Assembly (NCBI GenBank): GCA_020048255.1
Contig: JAIFMR010000038.1
Location: forward strand, 1-14,746
Source: Rhodoferax sp.
GTDB taxonomy: Bacteria > Pseudomonadota > Gammaproteobacteria > Burkholderiales > Burkholderiaceae_C
Length of the DNA: 14,746 nucleotides
Reading direction: 5' to 3'
The notes beneath the pieces were generated by a model. The model was given only the letters and a program-made list of their open reading frames with translations. It was not told the origin of the DNA and did not search any database. This document shows positions 1 to 7,617 of this stretch, in pieces (position 1 is the first letter of the stretch; every line of letters begins with the position of its first letter). A program made the position numbers and the translations under genes.

Positions 1-1386
1 GGTGCTGATCTGGAAAATGCCTTTTTTGTCGGCATCCTTGATCACCGGCACCATCAGGCCATTGGGTGTGTCGGCGGCAAAGCCGATGTGGAAATACTGC
101 TTGTAGATCAGTGCATCGCCATCCAGGCTGCTGTTGAACTCAGGGTATTTCTTGAGCGCAGCCACGCAGGCCTTGATCAAGAAGGCCAGCATGGTTACCT
201 TGACACCACTCCTCTCGTTCTCTTTGTTGGTCGAAACCCGGAAAGACTCCAGATCGGTGATGTCGGCATCGTCATGGTTGGTGACGGCCGGAATCATGAT
301 GGCGTTGCGCAACAGGTTGGCGCCGCTGATCTTTTTGATGCGGCTCATCTCCTTGCGCTCAATCGGGCCAAACTTGGCAAAGTCCACTTTGGGCCAGGGG
401 ATCAGACCCAGGCCGGCACCGTCGTTGCCAGAATTGGATGCAGCTGGCTTGGCGCTTGCCTGAGCAGCTACAGTCTGAATAGCGCCACTCATCACCGAAC
501 GGGTAAATGACTGGATGTCCAGGTCGGTGATGCGACCTTTCAAGCCACTGCCTTTGACTTCCGCCAGTGGCACACCCAACTCGCGGGCAAACTTGCGCAC
601 CGAGGGGGATGCGTGGGGCAGACCCACGGGCACCGTGGTGGGGTTATGCGCAGGCACAGCCAGCACCGCTGCGCTTTGAATTGCTACCGAAGAGATAGCT
701 GCTTGCGCAGGTGCGACGGGGGCTACAGCCACATTGGACTCCGAAGCAACTGTAACGGCCGGACTTTCTACCGGCGCAGCTACTGTCGCCGACCCTTCCA
801 GTATCGCCAGCAAGTCGCCAATGTTGACCTTGTCGCCCAGCTTGACCTTGAGCTCTTTGATCACACCCGCCGTGCTCGACGGGATTTCCATAGACGCTTT
901 ATCGGACTCCACAGTGATCAGGCTTTGCTCTAACTTGACGCTGTCGCCCACCTTGACCATGACCTCGATGACGGTCACATCCTTGAAGTCACCAATATCA
1001 GGGACACGCACCTCGACCGGTCCACCACTGACTGCAACTGAAGGTGTAGCCGTCTGCGCTGGTTCCATAGGGGCTACAGCCTGATTTGACGTAGAAACTG
1101 CTGCAGATGCCACCGCAGCCGCTACAGGTGCCGCTGCTTCTGCTGCGCCCTGCACTTCCAGCGTCAGTACCACTGAGCCTTGTTTCACCTTGTCGCCCAA
1201 AGTCACCTTGATGTCCTTGACGACACCGGCGTGGCTGGAGGGGATTTCCATCGATGCCTTGTCAGACTCGACCGTGATAAGGGACTGCTCTGCCTTCACG
1301 CTGTCGCCGGGCTTGACCAGCAGTTCTATGACGGCGACTTCGTCGAAGTCGCCAATGTCGGGAACCTGGATTTCTAGTGTTGCCAT
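1..1386 (-). CDS. aceF: Dihydrolipoyllysine-residue acetyltransferase (E2 of pyruvate dehydrogenase), C-terminus beyond window
   Basis: This is the E2 core of the pyruvate dehydrogenase complex. It moves the acetyl group from E1 onto CoA through swinging lipoyl arms in the cytoplasm. The 462 codons seen hold two lipoyl domains (about 1-76 and 124-198), each with the lipoylation motif ESDKAS (lysines 43 and 163). Next come a peripheral subunit-binding domain (about 259-294) and the start of the catalytic acyltransferase domain (from about 328). Ala/Pro-rich linkers separate the domains. The catalytic His motif and the C-terminus lie off the left edge. The start at 1386 is preferred over an in-frame ATG at 1395 because an AGGA lies 8 nt upstream of 1386. 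It follows aceE on the same strand after 135 bp that contain two hairpin repeats. The linker-coding DNA resembles a dispersed repeat (see the repeat entries). Identification is near certain from domain order and motifs. Confidence 0.97.
   Translation of the reverse strand, partial: MATLEIQVPDIGDFDEVAVIELLVKPGDSVKAEQSLITVESDKASMEIPSSHAGVVKDIKVTLGDKVKQGSVVLTLEVQGAAEAAAPVAAAVASAAVSTSNQAVAPMEPAQTATPSVAVSGGPVEVRVPDIGDFKDVTVIEVMVKVGDSVKLEQSLITVESDKASMEIPSSTAGVIKELKVKLGDKVNIGDLLAILEGSATVAAPVESPAVTVASESNVAVAPVAPAQAAISSVAIQSAAVLAVPAHNPTTVPVGLPHASPSVRKFARELGVPLAEVKGSGLKGRITDLDIQSFTRSVMSGAIQTVAAQASAKPAASNSGNDGAGLGLIPWPKVDFAKFGPIERKEMSRIKKISGANLLRNAIMIPAVTNHDDADITDLESFRVSTNKENERSGVKVTMLAFLIKACVAALKKYPEFNSSLDGDALIYKQYFHIGFAADTPNGLMVPVIKDADKKGIFQIST
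463..483 (-). repeat. Half copy of dispersed GCTA-N9-TAGC repeat in aceF linker 3
   Basis: Read on the minus strand, GCTA and TAGCTGCT are separated by 9 nt, as in the copy at 683-735. The right half of the element (GGGCTA block) is absent. It encodes about residues 302-308, in the linker between the subunit-binding and catalytic domains of AceF. The match is short and could be chance or codon bias in an Ala-rich linker. Confidence 0.3.
683..735 (+). repeat. Dispersed repeat copy within aceF linker 2 coding DNA
   Basis: The skeleton GCTA-N9-TAGC-N4-TGCG-N12-GGGCTACAGCC-ACATT is present. TAGC is at 696-699 and GGGCTA begins exactly 24 nt after the T of TAGC. Over 41 nt from position 695 it matches the noncoding copy at 13731 at about 29 positions by eye, without gaps. 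It is antisense to aceF and covers the codons for about residues 218-234, the linker between lipoyl domain 2 and the subunit-binding domain. An alternative explanation is shared ancestry of the aceF linkers by lipoyl-domain duplication, but that would not explain the match to the copy outside aceF. Confidence 0.6.
1034..1085 (+). repeat. Dispersed repeat copy within aceF linker 1 coding DNA
   Basis: TAGC at 1047-1050, TGCGCT at 1055-1060 and GGGCTACAGCC at 1071-1081 keep the 24-nt spacing seen in the other copies. The left GCTA arm is degenerate (GCAA at 1034). The segment is antisense to the aceF codons for about residues 101-118, the linker between the two lipoyl domains. It is weaker than the copy at 683 but has the same architecture. 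Confidence 0.55.
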
Positions 1387-1402
1387 GTTGTTCATCCTAT
1401 TC

Positions 1403-1453
1403 AGTTGGGGTCAGAGCACATTTGCTGCGCAAAGTGATCTGACCCACAAGGTT
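1403..1453. repeat. REP-like imperfect hairpin, copy 1, aceE-aceF gap
   Basis: This is the first of two tandem units with a 58-bp period. GGGTCAGA at 1408-1415 pairs with TCTGACCC at 1438-1445 (8 bp). Inside, CAC-A-TTTGC can pair with GCAAA-GTG around a TGC loop, so the whole unit can fold into a long, slightly bulged stem. The GGTCAGA/TCTGACC ends resemble palindromic REP elements that RAYT transposases mobilise; that comparison is from memory. It lies between aceE and aceF, so it would be transcribed within the aceEF mRNA. Confidence 0.7.
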
Positions 1454-1460
1454 TCAGTCG

Positions 1461-1511
1461 AGTTGAGGTCAGAGCAAATGTGCTGCGCAAAGTGGTCTGA
1501 CCCACAAAGTT
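1461..1511. repeat. REP-like imperfect hairpin, copy 2, aceE-aceF gap
   Basis: The second tandem unit is offset 58 bp from the first. GGTCAGA at 1467-1473 pairs with TCTGACC at 1496-1502 (7 bp). It differs from copy 1 at only a few bases. Its inner 10 bp (1474-1483, GCAAATGTGC) are the exact reverse complement of the matching 10 bp in copy 1 (1416-1425). The unit ends 11 bp from the aceE stop codon, so it could also act on the 3' end of the aceE message. Confidence 0.7.
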
Positions 1512-1521
1512 GTTCTCATGC

Positions 1522-4233
1522 TCAGGCGTAAAGCGGGTTGATCTTGTCAGCCTGGATGCCATATTTGGCAATGGCCTCTGCAACCTTGGACACTGGCACC
1601 AGACCGTCTTCGCTCAACGCCTTCAGCGCAGCGACCACGATGTAATGGCTGTTGATTTCAAAGTGCTCGCGCAGTTTGGAGCGGAAGTCGCTGCGGCCAA
1701 AGCCGTCGGTGCCCAGCACCTTGTAGGTCCGGCCCTTGGGAATGAACGAACGAATCTGCTCGGCATAGGCCTTGATGTAGTCGGTTGACGCCACCACCGG
1801 GCCGTTGGATGCGCCGAGTTGCTGTGCCACAAACGACACTTGCGGTGCAGCCGTGGGGTGCAGCAGGTTGTGTCGCTCACAGGCTTGGCCGTCGCGTGCC
1901 AACTCATTGAAGCTGGGGCAACTCCAGACGTCGGCTTGCACACCCCAGTCCACAGCCAAAAGTTTTTGCGCCACAAAACTTTCGCGCAGAATGGTGCCTG
2001 AACCCAGCAACTGCACACGCGGGCCGGCCGCACCTTCGGCACCAGGCTTGCACAAATACATGCCTTTGATGATTTGCTCTTCAGTGCCAGGGATCAGGCC
2101 CGGCATGGCGTAGTTTTCGTTCAACAACGTCAGGTAATAGAAGACGTTGTCTTGTTTCTCGACCATGCGTTTCAAACCGTGGTGCAGGATGACGCCCACT
2201 TCATGCGCAAAAGTCGGGTCGTAGCTGACGCAGTTCGGAATCGTTCCCGCCAAAATATGGCTGTGGCCGTCTTCATGCTGCAGGCCTTCGCCATTGAGCG
2301 TGGTGCGCCCCGAGGTTCCACCGAGCAAGAAGCCGCGCGCTTGCATGTCACCGGCTGCCCAAGCCAGGTCGCCAATGCGCTGGAAGCCAAACATCGAGTA
2401 GTACACATAAAACGGCACCATGATGCGGTTGCTGGTGGAGTAGCTGGTGGCCGCCGCAATCCAGCTGGCCATGCCACCGGCTTCGTTGATGCCTTCCTGC
2501 AGAATCTGTCCTTTGACGTCTTCTTTGTAGTACATGACCTGGTCTTTGTCGACCGGGGTGTATTGCTGGCCGGCCGGGTTGTATATACCAATTTGGCGAA
2601 ACAGCCCTTCCATACCAAAGGTGCGTGCCTCGTCCACCAAAATGGGCACCACACGCGGACCCAACGCCTGGTCACGCAGCAGTTGGGTCAGAAAACGCAC
2701 ATACGCTTGCGTGGTGGAGATTTCACGGCCTTCTGCGGTGGGCTCCATCACACTCTTGAAGTTGTCCAACGCGGGCACGGTGAAGTGCTCGTCCGCCTGG
2801 GTGCGGCGGTGCGGCAGGTAGCCACCCAAGGCTTTGCGGCGCTCGTGCAGGTAGCGCATCTCGGGCGTGTCGTCAGCCGGTTTGTAAAACGGAATGTCCT
2901 TGATCTGGCTGTCAGGCACCGGAATGTTGAAACGGTCCCGAAACGCCTTGATGTCGTCATCCGTGAGCTTTTTGGTCTGGTGCACGTTGTTTTTGCCTTC
3001 ACCACTCTTGCCCATGCCAAAACCCTTGACGGTTTTGATCAGCAGCACAGTCGGCTGGCCCTTGTGGTTCACCGCAGCATGGTAGGCCGCGTAGACCTTT
3101 TGTGGGTCATGGCCGCCGCGGCGCAGGTTCCAGATGTCGTCGTCGCTCAATTTGGCGACCATTTCCAGGGTTTTCGGGTCCCGGCCAAAGAAGTTCTTGC
3201 GCACAAACGCACCATCATTGGCCTTGAAGGCCTGGTAGTCGCCGTCCAGCGTGTCCATCATGATCTTGCGCAAGGCACCATCTTTGTCGCGCGCCAGCAA
3301 AGGGTCCCAGTTGCTGCCCCACAGCAGTTTGATCACGTTCCAGCCCGCACCACGGAAGGTGCCCTCCAACTCTTGCACAATCTTGCCGTTGCCGCGCACC
3401 GGGCCATCCAGGCGCTGCAGATTGCAGTTGATGACAAACACCAGGTTGTCCAGGTTTTCGCGTGCTGCCAAGCCAATCGCCCCCAAGGATTCCACTTCAT
3501 CCATTTCACCGTCGCCACAAAATACCCAGACCTTGCGGTTCGCGGTGTTGGCAATGCCACGGGCGTGCAGGTATTTCAAAAACCGCGCTTGGTAAATTGC
3601 CATCAGTGGCCCTAAGCCCATGGACACGGTGGGGAACTGCCAGAACTCAGGCATCAGCTTGGGGTGGGGGTAACTTGACAAGCCCTTGCCACCGGTTTCC
3701 TGGCGGAAGTTCAGTAACTGCTCTTCACTCAGGCGCCCTTCAAGGTAGGCACGGGCATAGACACCGGGTGCCACATGCCCTTGTATATAGAGGCAGTCGC
3801 CCCCGTGGTTCTCGCTCTCGGCATGCCAGAAGTGGTTAAAGCCGGCGCCAAACATGTGCGCCAGCGAGGCAAACGAGCCAATGTGGCCACCCAGATCGCC
3901 ACCGTCTTCCGGGTGATGCCGATTGGCCTTGACCACCATGGCCATGGCGTTCCAACGCATGTAGGCACGCAGGCGCTCTTCAATCTCGATGTTGCCGGGG
4001 CAACGCTCTTCCTGGTCGGTTTCAATAGTGTTGACATACCCGGTATTGGCCGAAAACGGCATGTCCAAGCTGTTTTGGCGGGCATGCTCCAGCAACTGTT
4101 CCAGCAAAAAGTGGGCGCGCTCGGGGCCTTCACTTTGGATGACAGCGCTCAATGCGTCCATCCATTCACGGGTTTCCTGGCTGTCCACATCCATGGCTGT
4201 GGTTCCGGCTTGCTTCACGGATTCTGATGACAT
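1522..4233 (-). CDS. aceE: Pyruvate dehydrogenase E1 component, homodimeric type
   Basis: This thiamine diphosphate (ThDP)-dependent enzyme decarboxylates pyruvate and acetylates the lipoyl arms of E2, feeding acetyl-CoA into the TCA cycle. The 903-residue length fits the homodimeric E1 family (E. coli AceE 887). The ThDP-binding motif starts GDGEMDE at 240-246 and closes around INCNLQ (269-273). HQTKK at 418-422 carries the histidine equivalent to catalytic His407 of E. coli. The N-terminal region with HHPEDGGDLGGH (106-117) and the C-terminal end NPLYA are also typical. The ATG at 4233 has an AGGAG 6 nt upstream. It is first in a minus-strand operon with aceF. A sigma70-like promoter lies about 60 bp upstream, next to a palindrome shared with the divergent kinase gene. 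Identification is secure. Confidence 0.99.
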   Translation of the reverse strand: MSSESVKQAGTTAMDVDSQETREWMDALSAVIQSEGPERAHFLLEQLLEHARQNSLDMPFSANTGYVNTIETDQEERCPGNIEIEERLRAYMRWNAMAMVVKANRHHPEDGGDLGGHIGSFASLAHMFGAGFNHFWHAESENHGGDCLYIQGHVAPGVYARAYLEGRLSEEQLLNFRQETGGKGLSSYPHPKLMPEFWQFPTVSMGLGPLMAIYQARFLKYLHARGIANTANRKVWVFCGDGEMDEVESLGAIGLAARENLDNLVFVINCNLQRLDGPVRGNGKIVQELEGTFRGAGWNVIKLLWGSNWDPLLARDKDGALRKIMMDTLDGDYQAFKANDGAFVRKNFFGRDPKTLEMVAKLSDDDIWNLRRGGHDPQKVYAAYHAAVNHKGQPTVLLIKTVKGFGMGKSGEGKNNVHQTKKLTDDDIKAFRDRFNIPVPDSQIKDIPFYKPADDTPEMRYLHERRKALGGYLPHRRTQADEHFTVPALDNFKSVMEPTAEGREISTTQAYVRFLTQLLRDQALGPRVVPILVDEARTFGMEGLFRQIGIYNPAGQQYTPVDKDQVMYYKEDVKGQILQEGINEAGGMASWIAAATSYSTSNRIMVPFYVYYSMFGFQRIGDLAWAAGDMQARGFLLGGTSGRTTLNGEGLQHEDGHSHILAGTIPNCVSYDPTFAHEVGVILHHGLKRMVEKQDNVFYYLTLLNENYAMPGLIPGTEEQIIKGMYLCKPGAEGAAGPRVQLLGSGTILRESFVAQKLLAVDWGVQADVWSCPSFNELARDGQACERHNLLHPTAAPQVSFVAQQLGASNGPVVASTDYIKAYAEQIRSFIPKGRTYKVLGTDGFGRSDFRSKLREHFEINSHYIVVAALKALSEDGLVPVSKVAEAIAKYGIQADKINPLYA

Positions 4234-4295
4234 GCGTGTCTCCTGTTATGTGGGGGCCAATATTAGTGGCGTCTGGCTGGTTTGTCGCGGAAGAA

Positions 4296-4324
4296 ATTCT
4301 AAAGGCCTTTTTAATTTATTTCAA
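4296..4324 (-). promoter_or_regulatory. Predicted sigma70-type promoter of aceEF
   Basis: On the minus strand, a -35 box TTGAAA (4324-4319) and a -10 box TAGAAT (4301-4296) are separated by exactly 17 nt. Each matches consensus at 5 of 6 positions. Transcription would start near 4289, giving a leader of about 55 nt before the aceE ATG at 4233. This is the best promoter-like sequence in the window. Confidence 0.65.
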
Positions 4325-4347
4325 ATAGTGTTTTATGAATTCATAAT
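4320..4347 (+). promoter_or_regulatory. Possible promoter of the histidine kinase operon
   Basis: TTCAAA (4320-4325) and CATAAT (4342-4347) are 16 nt apart and match the -35 and -10 consensus at 4 and 5 of 6 positions. The start would fall near 4354, about 20 nt before the ATG at 4373. The element overlaps the -35 of the divergent aceE promoter, and its -10 overlaps the 14-bp palindrome. The region is AT-rich, so chance matches are likely. Confidence 0.4.
4333..4346. promoter_or_regulatory. Perfect 14-bp palindrome, candidate operator
   Basis: TTATGAATTCATAA equals its own reverse complement. It sits just upstream of the aceE -35 box and overlaps the -10 of the proposed kinase promoter. A dimeric regulator bound here could affect both divergent transcripts. 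The cognate protein is unknown. The adjacent FixJ-type regulator is one candidate by position. It does not look like the PdhR operator of E. coli. Confidence 0.5.
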
Positions 4348-4372
4348 ATGGAATATTGATCAGAATGAATTG

Positions 4373-6952
4373 ATGAATAAAGCTTCTACACTTGACGCCA
4401 TGCCCTTGATGCCCTATCTGGAAAACATCAGTCCTGCCAAGCTCACGCCTGTGTCGCGAATCCGCCGCTGGTGGGCTTCTCAAAGCCCGCATCGGCAAGA
4501 CCGCTTTGCCATGCTGGCCCCGCTGGCCGCGGTCATGTTGTTTCTGGTGGCCATTCTTTCGGCTTTTGCTTACCTGCGTTTTGAAGAGATTGCACGCGAG
4601 CGTGAAGCCATTCACCGCGACGTGGAATACACACAGCAACGGCTGCGGCTGAGGTTGCTGGAGCAACAAGAGCAGTTCATGCGCTTCTCACGCGAGGTAG
4701 CCAGCCGCGAAATTTCACACGCCGACTTTGTCGCCCGTGCCGAAGCCTTCACCACACAGTACCCTGAACTGCAAAGCCTCACCTGGATGGATGAAAAGCA
4801 GCGCGTGCGCGTCAGCTTTGACCCCAGTGGCGAGGTCAGTCGTCTGTTGAAATCCGAAGCATCCAGTGCCCAAGACTCGCAGATGCTGATCAACTTCAAG
4901 TTGACCCGGGATCTGCTGATACCCATCTATTCCTCACCGCGTAAGGATACCGAAGGCACCACCCGCCTGCAATTGCATTTGCCTGTGATCGACAAAACCC
5001 GGTTCAAGGGTGACTTGCTGGCGCAGTACTCGGTGGATGGACTGTTCAGGTACGGCATACCCGATGAAATCAGCTCCAAATATGCAGTGTCGTTCCATGA
5101 CGCCGATGGCAAGGTGCTGGCCGGCTCTTTGCTCAAAGAAAAGTCACTGACGCGGCACTTGTTGCCTTGGGCTAATCCGATCAATGCTTATGAATTGCCC
5201 ATTTCCCCCATCGGCAACGGGCTGACTATCCGGGGCCAGGCCTACCGAACTTCACCGGGCGTGATTGGCAGCGCCTTGTTTTGGCTGGTGATCGTGCTCA
5301 GCGCCATCACCGCCTGGTTGCTACTGGCCAACTGGCGCCACACCCGGCGGCGCATCCAAGCGCAAGACGCATTGGTGCGCGAAACCGCCTTTCGCCGGGC
5401 CATGGAAAATTCCATGCTCACCGGCATGCGTGCTTTGGACATGCAAGGGAAGATCACTTACGTCAACGCCGCTTTTTGCAGCATGACCGGTTGGACTGAG
5501 GAAGAATTGGTAGGCAAGACTGCACCCTTTCCCTACTGGCCCGACCAGGACCATGATTTCCTGAAGACCCGCCTCTCTGAAGAGTTGGCAGGGCAAATTC
5601 AACCCAGTGGCATCCAGTTTCGCGTCAAACGCAAAGATGGGGAAATCATCGAAGCGCGGCTGTACGTCTCGCCGCTCATAAACGCCTTTGGCCAGCAAAC
5701 CGGTTGGATGACCTCCATGACCGACATCACGGAGCCGAACCGGGTGCGTGAGCAACTTGCTGCATCGCATGAACGATTCACCACCGTTCTGGAAGCGCTG
5801 GATGCTTCTATTTCTGTAGCGCCGTTGGGGAGCAACGAGCTTTTGTTTGCCAACAAACTGTACCGCCTATGGTTTGGCACCGAGGCACAAGGCCATTTGC
5901 AATTGGTGGCTGAAGCGGGGGTGCCTGCATTGACGATTGGCGACGAAAGCAGTGACACGGTGGATGTATTTGCCGGCCTGCCCACAGATCATCTGGCCGA
6001 CAAAGAGGCTGAAAGTGCCGAAATTTACCTGGGTAGCCTCGGCCGTTGGCTGGAGGTTCGCACCCGTTACCTGAGCTGGGTCGATGGGCGTCTGGCCCAG
6101 ATGGTGATTGCTACCGACATCACGGCACGCCGCAGTGCCGAAGAACAGGCCGAAATTCAGGCCGAGCGCGCCCAGGCGTCCAGCCGCCTGATCACTATGG
6201 GTGAAATGGCCTCCAGTGTGGCGCATGAACTCAACCAGCCGCTCACTGCCATCAACAACTATTGCAACGGCATGGTGTCACGCATCAAGTCGCAGCAAAT
6301 CACCACGGAGGAGCTGTTAGGCGCACTAGAAAAGACTGCGCGCCAGGCGCATCGGGCGGGCCAGATCATTCAGCGTATACGTTCCTTCGTGAAGCGCAGC
6401 GAGCCCAACCGATCGATTGCCAGCGTGGCCACCATGGTGGCTGAGGCCATGGAACTGGCCGAAATTGAACTGCGCCGACGCAACGTGAAGCTGTCCCAAT
6501 ACGTGGCGCCAGGCTTGCCCAATGTGCTGGTGGACCCCATCTTGATCGAGCAAGTTCTGCTCAATTTGCTGAAGAACGCTGCTGAATCGATCGATGCAGC
6601 GCAAAGGCCCACGGCGCAACGATTGGTGAAGCTGCGTGTAGCCCACGCTTTGGTCGAGGACAAGCCGGTGATCGAGTTCATGGTGACAGACAGCGGCCAG
6701 GGTATTGCGCCGGATGTCATGGCGCGTTTGTACGAAGCGTTTTACTCCACCAAGCCCGAGGGCATGGGCATCGGCTTGTCGCTGTGCCGCTCGATTGTGG
6801 AGTCCCACCTGGGGCGTATGAAGGCAGAGAACCTCTACAATGGTGAAGCCATCACTGGATGCTGTTTTACATTCTGGATACCCAACCCGGACCCCCAATC
6901 AGCTGCGCTCATCAAGCGCTCTGAACAACTAGGATTTCAGGTGTCGCCATGA
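4373..6952 (+). CDS. Membrane PAS-PAS sensor histidine kinase
   Basis: This is the sensor of a two-component system, 859 residues from the chosen ATG. It has a transmembrane helix (about 46-68), an extracytoplasmic region (about 69-297) of Cache/CHASE-like size that I cannot assign firmly, and a second helix (about 298-320). Two PAS domains follow (about 336-455 and 466-588; the first has GKITYVNAAFCSMTGW). The dimerisation/phosphoacceptor domain has AHELNQPL with His618. The ATPase domain has an N box around NLLKNAAES (Asn735), DSGQGIAPD (773-781) and GMGIGLSL (797-804). The His-box resembles the FixL/DctB/TodS kinase group. The open frame runs upstream to 3989, but that part is antisense to aceE. 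The ATG at 4373 lacks a clear ribosome site; 4400 and 4409 are alternatives. It overlaps the downstream regulator gene by 4 bp. Its ligand is unknown. Confidence 0.93.
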   Translation: MNKASTLDAMPLMPYLENISPAKLTPVSRIRRWWASQSPHRQDRFAMLAPLAAVMLFLVAILSAFAYLRFEEIAREREAIHRDVEYTQQRLRLRLLEQQEQFMRFSREVASREISHADFVARAEAFTTQYPELQSLTWMDEKQRVRVSFDPSGEVSRLLKSEASSAQDSQMLINFKLTRDLLIPIYSSPRKDTEGTTRLQLHLPVIDKTRFKGDLLAQYSVDGLFRYGIPDEISSKYAVSFHDADGKVLAGSLLKEKSLTRHLLPWANPINAYELPISPIGNGLTIRGQAYRTSPGVIGSALFWLVIVLSAITAWLLLANWRHTRRRIQAQDALVRETAFRRAMENSMLTGMRALDMQGKITYVNAAFCSMTGWTEEELVGKTAPFPYWPDQDHDFLKTRLSEELAGQIQPSGIQFRVKRKDGEIIEARLYVSPLINAFGQQTGWMTSMTDITEPNRVREQLAASHERFTTVLEALDASISVAPLGSNELLFANKLYRLWFGTEAQGHLQLVAEAGVPALTIGDESSDTVDVFAGLPTDHLADKEAESAEIYLGSLGRWLEVRTRYLSWVDGRLAQMVIATDITARRSAEEQAEIQAERAQASSRLITMGEMASSVAHELNQPLTAINNYCNGMVSRIKSQQITTEELLGALEKTARQAHRAGQIIQRIRSFVKRSEPNRSIASVATMVAEAMELAEIELRRRNVKLSQYVAPGLPNVLVDPILIEQVLLNLLKNAAESIDAAQRPTAQRLVKLRVAHALVEDKPVIEFMVTDSGQGIAPDVMARLYEAFYSTKPEGMGIGLSLCRSIVESHLGRMKAENLYNGEAITGCCFTFWIPNPDPQSAALIKRSEQLGFQVSP

Positions 6953-7575
6953 GTTTGATCCCCAAAAAAGGTACGGTTTATGTCGTTGACGACGACGAGG
7001 CTGTCCGTGATTCATTGCAATGGATGCTCGAAGGCAAAGACTACCGGGTGCGTTGCTTTGACTCCGCCGAGTCTTTCCTGAGTCGATTTGACGCACGCGA
7101 AGTCGCGTGCTTGATTGCGGACATCCGCATGGATGGCATGACCGGCCTCGAGCTGCAAAACAAATTGCTGGAAGTCCACTCGCCGCTGCCGCTGGCTTTC
7201 ATCACCGGACACGGCGATGTTCCCATGGCCGTGGACACCATGAAAAAAGGCGCCATGGATTTCATCCAGAAGCCCTTCAATGAAGAGCAATTGGTGCCTC
7301 TGGTTGAACGCATGTTGGAGCAGGCCAAGGAATCCTTTGCCGAATACCAGAACGCGATCAACCGCGATGCCTTGATGGCGCGCCTGACGCTGCGCGAATC
7401 CCAGGTGCTGGAGCGCATCGTGGCAGGTCGCCTGAACAAACAAATTGCCGACGACTTGGGCATCAGCATCAAGACAGTTGAAGCGCACCGCGCCAATATC
7501 ATGGAGAAGCTCGGTGCCAACACGGTGGCTGACCTGCTGAAAATCGCGCTCGGCCCCAACGCCGTGAAAGCTTGA
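6949..7575 (+). CDS. FixJ/NarL-type response regulator (REC + LuxR HTH)
   Basis: This 208-residue DNA-binding response regulator is the likely partner of the preceding kinase. The receiver domain (about 8-124) has the acidic cluster DDD at 14-16, phosphoacceptor Asp58 in the motif ADIRMDGMTG, Thr86 in ITGHGD, and Lys108-Pro109. The LuxR-type helix-turn-helix covers about 146-200 with LTLRESQVL, NKQIADDLGIS and KTVEAHRANIMEKL. The ATGA overlap with the kinase stop indicates translational coupling. A strong terminator starts 42 bp after its stop. Family assignment is firm. The target genes are not known; the divergent aceEF operon is a positional candidate. Confidence 0.95.
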   Translation: MSLIPKKGTVYVVDDDEAVRDSLQWMLEGKDYRVRCFDSAESFLSRFDAREVACLIADIRMDGMTGLELQNKLLEVHSPLPLAFITGHGDVPMAVDTMKKGAMDFIQKPFNEEQLVPLVERMLEQAKESFAEYQNAINRDALMARLTLRESQVLERIVAGRLNKQIADDLGISIKTVEAHRANIMEKLGANTVADLLKIALGPNAVKA

Positions 7576-7601
7576 TCGTCTGGCACGTTTTCAGCTATAT
7601 T
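7572..7601 (+). promoter_or_regulatory. Weak promoter candidate for the folD operon
   Basis: TTGATC (7572-7577), overlapping the regulator's stop codon, and TATATT (7596-7601) lie 18 nt apart and match consensus at 4 and 5 of 6 positions. A transcript from here would run through the terminator hairpin at 7618-7647 before reaching folD. The -10 also lies in a sequence resembling half of the dispersed repeat, so the match may be incidental. Confidence 0.28.
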
Positions 7602-7610
7602 ATTGATAGA
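7594..7610 (-). repeat. Possible half copy of the dispersed repeat
   Basis: On the minus strand, (T)CTA and TAGC are separated by 9 nt, followed by TG, as in the left half of the copies at 683 and 13719. The right half is missing. The sequence is a near-palindrome (GCTA, then TAGA 9 nt later, on the plus strand). Too short to be sure. Confidence 0.3.
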
Positions 7611-7617
7611 TAACTAT

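Noticed and set aside
2074..3615. 513-codon open frame on the plus strand
   Set aside because: It lies wholly antisense to aceE, whose motifs are unambiguous. The translation has no recognisable domain and looks like a mirror frame of GC-rich coding DNA.
3989..4372. Upstream extension of the histidine kinase frame
   Set aside because: It overlaps the start of aceE on the other strand, crosses the promoter region, and encodes nothing resembling a kinase N-terminus. The start at 4373 precedes the first membrane helix.
5804..5835. Repeat-like TAGC segment in the kinase gene
   Set aside because: Only short words match, and the spacing and the GGGCTA block are absent.
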